DNA of 62,937 nucleotides, taken from Dehalococcoidia bacterium. Lineage in GTDB: Bacteria > Chloroflexota > Dehalococcoidia > Dehalococcoidales > RBG-16-60-22. Shown here one piece after another: positions 54,816 to 62,937 of this stretch. A program made the translations under genes and the position numbers. The stretch's first letter is position 1, and every line of letters starts with the position of its first letter. The notes under the pieces were generated by a model. The model was not told the origin of the DNA. It ran no database searches and worked only from the letters and a program-made list of their open reading frames with translations. The DNA lies in assembly GCA_030615035.1 (NCBI GenBank), contig JAUXAC010000006.1, positions 1 to 62,937 on the forward strand, given 5' to 3'.

Positions 54816-56141
54816 GTGGCTGAAATTCATCCCTTCCGAGGCATACGCTATAATCAACGGCTGGTGAATGACCTGTCTAGGGTTATTTGTGCTCCCGATG
54901 ATATTATTACTCCAAAGTTGCAAAGAGAACTCTATCGTCGGAGTGAGTATAACTTCGTTCATCTAAATGCCCCTCTAGGGTCATCTAAAGGCAGGCGTGA
55001 AGACGCAAAGTGGCAGAGAGCTGCGACTACTTTGAATGACTGGCTGGATAAGGGGATTCTTCAGATTGATGACGTACCGGCTATCTACCTCCATGACCAT
55101 TACTTTGCCTATCTGGGCAGGAAATACATGCGTCGCGGCATAGTTGTCATAGTTCGGCTAGAGGAATGGGACAGAATGGTCGTCCGGCGCCATGAAAAAA
55201 TTCTGCCCGAACTCAAGAAATCACGATTCAGTCAGATAAGGACTTTGAAAGCGTGCACCAGTCCGCTACTAGCTCTCTTTGAAGACCAAGAAGGGCAGTT
55301 CTCCTCACTGTTATCAACAGCAGAGCTAGGTAGGCCCATAATTAACTTAAGCAATAATACTGATGGAAGACACAAAGTGTGGGCTATTACCAGCACCGAA
55401 CTTATAAGCCAGATACGCGCTATCTTATCTAAAAAGCCGCTGTACATGGCTGACGGGCATCATCGTTATGAGGCTGCTCTCGCCTATAGGGCTGAGAGAG
55501 GCGCCACATATCCGTCTATCTCCAGAGATGACCCCTGTAATTTTGTAATGATGATCTTATCGCCAGTCCCGAACCCAGGTCTGATTGTCTTGCCGTTCCA
55601 CCGCCTGATCCGCGGTATACCAGAGTCAGTTTTGGGCGGGCTATTAGCGGGACTTAAGGCGTTCTTTGAGGTGGAAGAGTGGTCACTGGACATGCCGAAT
55701 GTCTGGCAGGAGGTCGATAGTTTACTTGTCCATCCAGGCTCAGATAAGCCGTATGAAGTTGTCATGGTGCTTTTTGGTTTAGTCAGCGACAAGCTTGTCG
55801 TTTTGAGGGTACGTGACTTTTCTGCTGTAGCCAGGGCGCTGCCTGCCTATCAATCTGAGTCATATAAAAGGCTTGACGTTAGTATTGCCGAGCAGATCAT
55901 AATCGAGAAATTACTTCAGATAACCAGTGACAAGAAGGAGAGATTGCTTGCTTTCAAAAATGATAGAGCCGATGCAGTACGAGAAGTTTTGAACGGCCAA
56001 TATCAGCTGGCGCTTATCCTGAGAGCAGCCAGAATAGAACAGATTATAAAGGTTTCTGCTGCCGGCGAAACAATGCCGGCGAAATCAAATCGCTTTTATC
56101 CCAAACCACCAACGGGTTTTGTCTTCTACCGACTGGTGTAA
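54816..56141 (+). CDS. DUF1015-family protein
   Basis: 441 residues. AEIHPFRGIRYN at the start, then PPDD-type segment CAPDDIITPKLQ and the central YMADGHHRYEAALAY match DUF1015, a widespread family of unknown reaction that is often found beside serine-biosynthesis genes. I start at GTG 54816 because GGGAGG lies 6-8 nt before it; the GTG at 54789 is also in frame. serA lies convergent 6 nt away, which agrees with the family's usual context. Confidence 0.9.
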   Translation: MAEIHPFRGIRYNQRLVNDLSRVICAPDDIITPKLQRELYRRSEYNFVHLNAPLGSSKGRREDAKWQRAATTLNDWLDKGILQIDDVPAIYLHDHYFAYLGRKYMRRGIVVIVRLEEWDRMVVRRHEKILPELKKSRFSQIRTLKACTSPLLALFEDQEGQFSSLLSTAELGRPIINLSNNTDGRHKVWAITSTELISQIRAILSKKPLYMADGHHRYEAALAYRAERGATYPSISRDDPCNFVMMILSPVPNPGLIVLPFHRLIRGIPESVLGGLLAGLKAFFEVEEWSLDMPNVWQEVDSLLVHPGSDKPYEVVMVLFGLVSDKLVVLRVRDFSAVARALPAYQSESYKRLDVSIAEQIIIEKLLQITSDKKERLLAFKNDRADAVREVLNGQYQLALILRAARIEQIIKVSAAGETMPAKSNRFYPKPPTGFVFYRLV

Positions 56142-56147
56142 AGACGC

Positions 56148-57107
56148 CTATTGCCTGGCGGAAGGATTATTCACTGGATATTTTGGCGGTCTTCCATGAA
56201 GCATATCAACAATCTGCTCAGCTACAGTGGTGGCAGCTACAGTCTGGGCTTCTGTGGTGGAAGCCGCTATGTGGGGTGTGTGGATTATGTTCCCACACTT
56301 AAGCAGAACACTATCGGTAGCCGGCTCCTTACAATAGACGTCAACTGCCGCCCCGGCGATTTTCTTTTCTTCTATTGCTTTAGCCAATGCCTCCTCGTCA
56401 ATCAGTGCACCCCGGGCGCAGTTAATGATACGAGCTGTTGGCTTAACCAAAGCTATCTCTTTGGCTCCAATTAGTCCTCTAGTTTCTGCCGTCAATGCCG
56501 AATGGAGAGTGATGAAGTCTGACTCCCTTAATAATTTTTTCAGGGAAATGAGCTCCACCTGCAGATTACGGGCATAGTCAGCGGAAACAAAAGGGTCATG
56601 GGCGATGACCTTCATTTCAAAAGCCTTGGCGCGCTTGGCTACCTCTGCTCCTATTCTGCCCAGGCCAATTATACCCAAGGTCTTGCCTCTGAGTTCGGTT
56701 CCCATGAACTCACTCCTGGCCCACACCCCAGACTCGAGCGTATGATGAGCCTGAGGAATATGGCGGATTAGAGCCAGCATCAATCCAAAAACATGTTCGG
56801 CAACGGCAATAGTATTAGATGCCGGTGCGTTTACTACCAGGATGCCCTGTTCAGTGGCTTCATTCACATCAATATTGTCGACGCCGGCGCCAGCCCGGGC
56901 AACTATCTTAAGTTTCTTACCTGCCTTTATGACCTCGGCTGTGACCCTGGTCTGGCTGCGTACTATTAGCGCGTCATAACCGCTGATTATAGATTCAAGC
57001 TCCTCGGGCTTTAGGCCTAACTTGATGTCTACCTCAGCTCCAGCTTTATTGAGGATGTCCAGACCTTCGTTAGAAATGCGGTCAGCCACTAAAATGTTCA
57101 TCATCAC
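56148..57107 (-). CDS. serA: D-3-phosphoglycerate dehydrogenase, short form
   Basis: First step of serine synthesis. 319 residues: [20 protein letters not shown], Rossmann loop [13 protein letters not shown], and the catalytic Arg/Glu/His in [13 protein letters not shown] and [12 protein letters not shown]. The intervening and ACT domains of long SerA proteins are absent, so serine feedback of the usual kind is unlikely. The C-terminus is short and polar (PVNNPSARQ). A related 2-hydroxyacid dehydrogenase is possible, but sequence and DUF1015 context favour SerA. Confidence 0.9.
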   Translation of the reverse strand: MMMNILVADRISNEGLDILNKAGAEVDIKLGLKPEELESIISGYDALIVRSQTRVTAEVIKAGKKLKIVARAGAGVDNIDVNEATEQGILVVNAPASNTIAVAEHVFGLMLALIRHIPQAHHTLESGVWARSEFMGTELRGKTLGIIGLGRIGAEVAKRAKAFEMKVIAHDPFVSADYARNLQVELISLKKLLRESDFITLHSALTAETRGLIGAKEIALVKPTARIINCARGALIDEEALAKAIEEKKIAGAAVDVYCKEPATDSVLLKCGNIIHTPHIAASTTEAQTVAATTVAEQIVDMLHGRPPKYPVNNPSARQ

Positions 57108-57150
57108 CTTCAGGTATCATCGGCAAAATTGTTACCAATGGCTAACGAAT

Positions 57151-57179
57151 ACTTTACTTATCTGACTTGGCTCTGTCAA
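57151..57179 (-). promoter_or_regulatory. serA: Promoter of serA
   Basis: Minus-strand TTGACA (57179-57174), 17-nt spacer, TAAAGT (57156-57151), about 44 nt before the ATG. Confidence 0.6.
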
Positions 57180-57217
57180 GGACTCCAAGTTTATTGAACA
57201 TTTCGCCAGACTCTCCG

Positions 57218-57997
57218 TTATCGGAAATAATCGGCAACATAGGTAATGTAGAAGATTTCTCCCGATTTATACACAGCTACGGCACAATAGTTAGCGCCCA
57301 CGCTAAGAAAATTTCGTTCATATTCCTGACGGTTTTTCCAGACTGTAAATGCGGCGTTAGCCATTCTATCTGCCGTGCCATATCCAGTAGCCCAAAAAAT
57401 ATCCTGCCAACCGAGATATTCAATGTATTCAAGACGCTTGTTTGTTGCCATACTACGGCTATTTGTTAGTGCCCACCTGTAAAGGTTATCCCCCCACATT
57501 AGTTCATCCAATCCATTATTTATTCTTTCTTGATTTACCAATTTGAACGCCGCCTGTTCTACATCTTCCTCATTAATTTCTACTGTTCCTTCTATCAAAA
57601 TGTCATACTGTTTACTCAACTCTTCAAATTGTTTGCTCAAATCTTCATATTCGGTACTCAAGTCTGCATGCTTAGCCTGCATCGTCTCCAATTCACTCTT
57701 TACCGCATCAAATTGTTCATTCAAATCTTCATATTCGGTATTCAAGTCTTCATACTTGGCCTGCATTGTCTCCAATTCGCTCTTTGCCGTATTAAATTGT
57801 TTTTGCCATTCTTCATTCTGAGCTTGCAGTAACTCAGCTTCAGTTAATTTGCCCTGTAGTGACGCTAGCTGGCTCTGGAGCGCACGTAGCTCGTCGCTCA
57901 CCCTATCATACTCTTGCTGCGACACTGTTGCCGCACAAGAAGGCACACTAAAAAGTGCAATAAGCAACAACATTGATAGTATGATGATTTTTCTCAT
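57218..57997 (-). CDS. Lipoprotein with coiled coil and CAP-like domain
   Basis: 259 residues. Signal with lipobox VPSC (Cys21), a coiled coil from about 30 to 140, and a C-terminal domain (NQERINNGLDELMWGDNLYRWA, then NRQEYERNFLSVGANYCAVAVYKSG) resembling CAP/SCP domains. Within the coil a 28-residue unit beginning SELETMQAK is present twice in near-identical form, a recent internal duplication. AGGAGG lies about 8 nt upstream of the ATG. Expected on the outer face of the membrane; the role is unknown. Confidence 0.85.
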   Translation of the reverse strand: MRKIIILSMLLLIALFSVPSCAATVSQQEYDRVSDELRALQSQLASLQGKLTEAELLQAQNEEWQKQFNTAKSELETMQAKYEDLNTEYEDLNEQFDAVKSELETMQAKHADLSTEYEDLSKQFEELSKQYDILIEGTVEINEEDVEQAAFKLVNQERINNGLDELMWGDNLYRWALTNSRSMATNKRLEYIEYLGWQDIFWATGYGTADRMANAAFTVWKNRQEYERNFLSVGANYCAVAVYKSGEIFYITYVADYFR

Positions 57998-58046
57998 TCT
58001 ACTGTCCTCCTAATTCACCGATATTGTTAAATCAACTGGTGTGGTA

Positions 58047-58075
58047 ATGTTAAGACCCTTAATGCTGATTGTCAA
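58047..58075 (-). promoter_or_regulatory. Promoter of the CAP-domain lipoprotein gene
   Basis: Minus-strand TTGACA (58075-58070), exactly 17 nt, TAACAT (58052-58047), about 50 nt before the ATG at 57997. Confidence 0.6.
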
Positions 58076-58192
58076 CAAACTAATCTCAAAACCAACCAAA
58101 TTCCTGCCCGCGCAAAAACGACGAATATATACGGCGCAAGACCTGCTAACTACGGAAAACTGTGGAATAAAAAGTAGGGAAAACAAAAATGG

Positions 58193-58266
58193 TGGGCCAT
58201 TCTGGGCTCGAACCAGAGACCTCAGTCTTATCAGGACTGCGCTCTAACCAACTGAGCTAATGGCCC
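58193..58266 (-). tRNA. tRNA-Ile (anticodon GAT)
   Basis: Minus strand: acceptor GGGCCAT pairs with ATGGCCC; D arm TAGCTCAGTTGGTTAGAGC; anticodon stem CAGTC/GACTG around CTGATAA, so the anticodon is GAT; T loop TTCGAGC. CCA is encoded after it (58192-58190). In many bacteria this tRNA sits between 16S and 23S; here it has its own promoter. Confidence 0.97.
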
Positions 58267-58283
58267 ACGCGAATTCGTATCTA

Positions 58284-58312
58284 ATTCTATTCCAAAACGA
58301 GATAAAAATCAA
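58284..58312 (-). promoter_or_regulatory. Promoter of tRNA-Ile
   Basis: Minus-strand TTGATT (58312-58307), exactly 17 nt, TAGAAT (58289-58284), 18 nt before the tRNA. Confidence 0.6.
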
Positions 58313-58339
58313 GCTAATTTTATATGGACCCGAAGCGGT

Positions 58340-58370
58340 GGCCTCAGTTTTTGCAGGACTGCGCTCTAAC
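58340..58370 (-). pseudogene. Remnant of a duplicated tRNA-Ile
   Basis: The stretch matches the tRNA-Ile region 58219-58249 at most positions (GACTGCGCTCTAAC exactly), covering the D-arm end and anticodon arm. The loop now reads CTGCAAA and the anticodon stem is broken; no acceptor or T arm is present. Confidence 0.6.
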
Positions 58371-58374
58371 GACT

Positions 58375-58548
58375 TTAGTCCCTCATGGCAAAGTGGGCAA
58401 ATGCCAGGCTGGCCAGGCCAACAAAGTTCGCCACGGCAAGGCTGATGGTACAGCTTGAAGGGGCATCAAAGACAAATTCGTTCAGTAGCAGCCCAACCGT
58501 GCCCACGAAAATCAATACAAAGCCGCTAATTTTGATAAACTCTCTCAT
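58375..58548 (-). CDS. 57-residue membrane protein
   Basis: ATG at 58548, TAA at 58377-58375. Two hydrophobic helices (about 8-22 and 35-52) joined by a short acidic loop (NEFVFDAPSSC), starting MREFIKISGF and ending HFAMRD. Both the frame and hydrophobicity look genuine; the plus-strand frames here are less protein-like. The ribosome site is weak. Lies between the tRNA remnant and a repeat block. Unknown function. Confidence 0.55.
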   Translation of the reverse strand: MREFIKISGFVLIFVGTVGLLLNEFVFDAPSSCTISLAVANFVGLASLAFAHFAMRD

Positions 58549-58614
58549 CTCAACGTTGATTATAACATGATATGGCAGAGTGTGCAGTCTGAAATCCGTA
58601 ATTATCTTCGGTTG

Positions 58615-58990
58615 GTTAAACGTTGCCTCACCCCTGACCCCTCTCCAGCCTGTGACATAGTAGCCAGCCTGAGTTCTTATTGGCTGGAGAGGGGAGTATA
58701 GAGGAGAGGGGGCTTCGCCCCCTCTCCCATTTTTACCCCCGTTTCAGTTGGAGCGTATATCCACTACAAGGGGGCGTTTTAGAGGGGCGCCAGTCTTTTT
58801 AAACTTTACTGTTTCTTACTGGGGAGTCTAAGAGAGGCGCCAGTCTTTTTAAGCTTTACTGTTTCTTACTGGGGTGTTTAAGAGGGGCGCCAGTCCCTCT
58901 TTTAAAGAATTCCCCCTCTCCAAACAAAATATTAAAGGCTTTCGCTAATGCTCCGTTTGGAGAGGGGGATAAAGGGGGTGAGGTTATTAA
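58615..58990. repeat. Repeat block between the small membrane protein and 16S rRNA
   Basis: Several modules in tandem: GAGAGGGGGCTTCGCCCCCTCTC (58703-58725), two units starting TAAGAGAGGCGCCAGTC or GGGGTGTTTAAGAGGGGCG with the intervening TTTTTAAGCTTTACTGTTTC nearly repeated (around 58796 and 58846), and a long end hairpin whose arms are interrupted (CCCCCTCTCCAAAC / GTTTGGAGAGGGGG), then GGGGGTGAGGTTATTAAAAATC. Confidence 0.85.
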
Positions 58991-59000
58991 AAATCTTTGA

Positions 59001-59043
59001 ATGGGAAAAAATAAGAAAAAGCACAGTCTTATCAGAACTGTGC
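59001..59043 (-). terminator. Terminator of the 16S rRNA transcript
   Basis: Minus strand: GCACAGT (59043-59037) pairs with ACTGTGC (59027-59021) around a 9-nt loop, followed by TTTTTCTTATTTTTT (59020-59006). Its position after 16S, before any 23S, shows a separate transcription unit. Confidence 0.8.
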
Positions 59044-59053
59044 CAATAAAAAA

Positions 59054-59079
59054 CCTTAACAACTGGACAGCGGAAGGAA
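59054..59079 (-). other. 3' strand of the 16S processing stem
   Basis: This 26-nt stretch is complementary, with one G:U-type difference, to 60698-60723 on the other side of the gene. Such a stem brings both ends of the precursor together for RNase III. Confidence 0.8.
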
Positions 59080-59150
59080 AGCATATCTACTCCATTAACT
59101 GGAGACCGACCTAGGAGATTAGGGTATTTCTACCCGGGCAATCTCCCTAG

Positions 59151-60671
<1,521 letters not shown>

Positions 60672-60697
60672 AATAACTATTTAACTTCGCTTGAACC

Positions 60698-60723
60698 TTC
60701 CTTCCGCTATCCAGTTGTTAAGG
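60698..60723 (-). other. 5' strand of the 16S processing stem
   Basis: Complement of 59054-59079 (CCTTAACAACTGGA core on both sides). Together they form a long helix enclosing the 16S precursor. Confidence 0.8.
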
Positions 60724-60751
60724 TGCTAAATGCTTCATTTGAAGCATTAAA

Positions 60752-60781
60752 ACTATAGCACAAATCACTCAGTTTTGTCAA
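60752..60781 (-). promoter_or_regulatory. rrs: Promoter of 16S rRNA
   Basis: Minus-strand TTGACA (60781-60776), 18-nt spacer, TATAGT (60757-60752). A perfect hairpin, TGCTTCATTTGAAGCA (60731-60746), begins right after the predicted start. Confidence 0.75.
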
Positions 60782-60886
60782 TATTCGTGCTCATCCATAT
60801 GATTAGTGCCACCCTGCTCCTCACGAACTCATTACCCCAAGCCGGGAATGATTATTAATCAAACCATCTTCCCAGGGTTGGATTAC

Positions 60887-61186
60887 TTATTCCGCCGGAG
60901 GGGTGTCTTCAGCCGAAGACGAAGTCAGGGCTTCGTTTAGCTTGTTCATTAACCGTGATTTGCGGCGGGCAGCGTTATTGGGATGAATAATCCCCTTCTC
61001 AACCGCTTTATCTAAAGAACTAATAGCAGCCATTACCGCTACTCGAGCCAAATCAAGCTCACCAGAAAAGATAAGTCTTTCTGCCTTAGTTATGTTAGTC
61101 TTACACACGCTACGAACAGGCTTATTGCGTAATTGTCTTCTTTCGGCTACTCGCGCCTTCTTTTGAACTGATTTACTTTGGGGCAA
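60887..61186 (-). CDS. rpsT: Ribosomal protein S20
   Basis: Binds 16S rRNA helix 44 in the small subunit. 99 residues: basic start SKSVQKKARVAERRQLRNK, and KGIIHPNNAARRKSRLMNKLNEAL, the conserved C-terminal part. The tail (TSSSAEDTPPAE) is an acidic extension. The start is TTG at 61186 with AAGGAGGT 7 nt before it. Next to the 16S gene on the same strand, with a separate promoter between them. Confidence 0.95.
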   Translation of the reverse strand: MPQSKSVQKKARVAERRQLRNKPVRSVCKTNITKAERLIFSGELDLARVAVMAAISSLDKAVEKGIIHPNNAARRKSRLMNKLNEALTSSSAEDTPPAE

Positions 61187-61255
61187 TATCTACCTCCTTA
61201 GATATTTTTATAAACTCCCTCCTTCAAGCGGAGGCATAAGTTTTAGCCGCCTAAA

Positions 61256-62937
61256 TTATGCTGTCGGCTTAACTTTAATAGATGTCTCGCCACCCACCCT
61301 GGCAACACTTATCACTCCTCGAACCTCTTCAATTTTTACCAAGAGCCGACTTAGCTGAGTCAATCCCTTCGTCTCTAAGGTAAAATACAGAGAGGTAGTA
61401 TGGTCATCATGGTCGGTAGAGCTCACTTCAGCAATATTAACCTTTTCCTCAGCCACAATGGTAGTGATATCACGTATCAGCCCTACCCTATCCCAGGCTT
61501 CAACCTGAATATTGACTGGATATAGTGAATCGGTCTGCCCCCACTCCACCTTAACCAGTCTCTCCTTCTCGTCCTCGCGAGTTACATTGTAGCAATCCTG
61601 ACGATGGATGGTCACCCCCCGACTGCGAGTAATATAGCCAGCAATCTTATCACCCGGCACAGGATGACAACATCGGGCTAATTGAGTAAGCATATCTCCC
61701 GCACCCAGTACCTTAACGGCTGAGACCGGCTGCTTAAGGGGTGTAACCTCAGCTGCTACCTTTGGTTGCTCCTGCTGGGCAGCCAGCTTAACAGCAATCT
61801 GATGAGTAGTAATATCACCGTAGGCAATAGCAACCAGATAGTCATCCATCTTATCATATTTGAACAACTTAGCAAGCTTCTCCCGCTCACTGAGCTTTAT
61901 GCCTAGGTGCCTCATCTCTTTCTCCAGAATTTCTCGACCCCGTTCAATATTCTCGGCCCGCTCCCGCTTCTTAAACCACTGCCGTATCTTTTCTCGGGCG
62001 TGAGATGTCTTGATATAACCTAGATGCGGACTCAACCAATCTCGACTCGGTCCCTTATCCCCTTTAGCCGGCGTAATTTCTACGACATCGCCATTTTTAA
62101 GCTCATAGTTTAATGACACCAGCCTACCATTTACCTTAGCTCCCGCACAGCGATTCCCCAACTCAGTGTGAATCCGATAGGCAAAATCAAGGGGGGTAGA
62201 ACCTTTAGGCAAGTCCTTTATCTCTCCCTTAGGGGTATAAACAAAAACCTGGTCAATGAATATATCCGTTTTAACCGATTCCAGAAACTCTTCAGCCCCA
62301 CTAAGTTCCCGGTGCCACTCAATCAACTGGCGCAGCCAGCTTATCCTCTCCTCAAAGCGTATATCCCCCTTTTCACCCTCTTTGTAGCGCCAGTGGGCAG
62401 CTATCCCATATTCAACAACATGATGCATATCATGAGTGCGAATCTGTATTTCTAAAGGGGTTACACCCTGACACATTACAGCAGTATGTAAAGATTGATA
62501 CCCGTTTGGCTTAGGGTTAGCAATAAAGTCGTCAAACTCGTCGGGCAAAGGGTGCCACAAATTGTGGACAATGCCTACAACACTGTAACAATCGGGGATA
62601 GTATCAACCACTACCCGAAGGGCGAGAATGTCATGTATATCATCAAAGTCTCTGCCCAGAGCAGAATATTTCTCCATCTTCTGGTGTACGCTGTAGATAT
62701 GCTTAGGTCTACCTGACATCTCAGCTTTTAGACCAACCCTGTCAAACTCTTCACTCAAAATCTGAATCATCTGAGCTATGAAACGCTCTCGCTGAATACG
62801 GTGAGCAGTAATCAGCTTGGCAACCTGACGATACTTCTCTGGTTCCAGATAACGAAAGGATAAATCATCTAACTGCCACTGTAACTCCCATATTCCCAGG
62901 CGATGAGCTAAGGGAGCATATATCTCTAAAGTCTCCC
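61256..62937 (-). CDS. rel: (p)ppGpp synthetase/hydrolase, Rel/SpoT family, 5' part outside window
   Basis: The frame is open to the window edge (first visible residues ETLEIYAPLAHRLGIWELQ), so the start and most of the HD hydrolase domain lie outside. Visible are the synthetase domain (YSALGRDFDDIHDILALRVVV, NGYQSLHTAV), the TGS domain (DFAYRIHTELGNRC), a zinc/helical region with CHPVPGD, and a C-terminal ACT domain (WDRVGLIRDITTIVAEE). This is a long bifunctional-type stringent-response enzyme. Whether hydrolase residues are intact cannot be judged. The ATG at 62770 is internal. Confidence 0.95.
   Translation of the reverse strand, partial: ETLEIYAPLAHRLGIWELQWQLDDLSFRYLEPEKYRQVAKLITAHRIQRERFIAQMIQILSEEFDRVGLKAEMSGRPKHIYSVHQKMEKYSALGRDFDDIHDILALRVVVDTIPDCYSVVGIVHNLWHPLPDEFDDFIANPKPNGYQSLHTAVMCQGVTPLEIQIRTHDMHHVVEYGIAAHWRYKEGEKGDIRFEERISWLRQLIEWHRELSGAEEFLESVKTDIFIDQVFVYTPKGEIKDLPKGSTPLDFAYRIHTELGNRCAGAKVNGRLVSLNYELKNGDVVEITPAKGDKGPSRDWLSPHLGYIKTSHAREKIRQWFKKRERAENIERGREILEKEMRHLGIKLSEREKLAKLFKYDKMDDYLVAIAYGDITTHQIAVKLAAQQEQPKVAAEVTPLKQPVSAVKVLGAGDMLTQLARCCHPVPGDKIAGYITRSRGVTIHRQDCYNVTREDEKERLVKVEWGQTDSLYPVNIQVEAWDRVGLIRDITTIVAEEKVNIAEVSSTDHDDHTTSLYFTLETKGLTQLSRLLVKIEEVRGVISVARVGGETSIKVKPTA

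Noticed and set aside
5455..58990. CRISPR array
   Set aside because: The recurring units are dispersed and palindromic, with no regular spacers, so they are intergenic repeats and not CRISPR.

Overview
The window reads as a bacterial chromosome segment, most likely from a Chloroflexota of the class Dehalococcoidia or a close relative. This is inference. It rests on the gene repertoire (LL-diaminopimelate aminotransferase route, archaeal-type phosphoglycerate mutase and thymidylate synthase, citramalate synthase beside isopropylmalate synthase) and on a 16S rRNA gene standing alone with its own promoter and terminator. Nearly all of the sequence is dense housekeeping and biosynthesis. Accessory material is confined to the left 2 kb and a few insertions.

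Layout. 1-2 kb: end of a RES-type protein, a 3' half of tRNA-Met that looks like an integration scar, two small zinc-ribbon proteins and a small membrane protein. 2-13 kb (minus): dxs-pgk-apgM-tpiA-miaA-dapF-dapL-hflX plus an EamA transporter, driven by a good promoter before dxs. 13-18 kb: a DedA protein, tRNA-Arg, a lipoprotein, an archaeal-type thymidylate synthase, two unrecognised genes and a SagB-type nitroreductase. 18-32 kb (minus): a full branched-chain amino-acid supercluster ilvD-ilvB-ilvN'-ilvN-ilvC-x-y-leuA-mgtC-leuC-z-leuD-leuB-cimA, with a single-ACT ilvN paralogue and a PaREP1-like pair inserted. 32-35 kb: rpiB and the tRNA t6A set tsaE-tsaB-tsaD-tsaC. 35-43 kb (plus): guaA, an AT-rich alcohol dehydrogenase that looks imported, then purD-purE-purB-purC followed by two tiny proline-rich ORFs. 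43-51 kb (minus): hisZ-hisG-hisD-(Fe-S protein)-hisC-hisB, where hisG is a fused tandem duplicate. 51-58 kb: an NfeD/slipin membrane operon, birA, a DUF1015 gene facing serA, and a CAP-domain lipoprotein. 58-63 kb: tRNA-Ile, 16S rRNA, rpsT and a rel/spoT gene cut by the window edge.

Two genome-level signals stand out. First, a family of palindromic, G/C-block intergenic repeats occupies about a dozen gaps; its ends supply stop codons, a start codon and even the last residues of some proteins, and at leuD it sits between two copies of the gene's 5' end. Second, several genes (purD, purC, perhaps hflX) lack ATG/GTG/TTG at the position where homology and the Shine-Dalgarno sequence place the start.

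The most unusual single gene is hisG: two ATP-phosphoribosyltransferase domains in one chain, each having lost a different signature motif.
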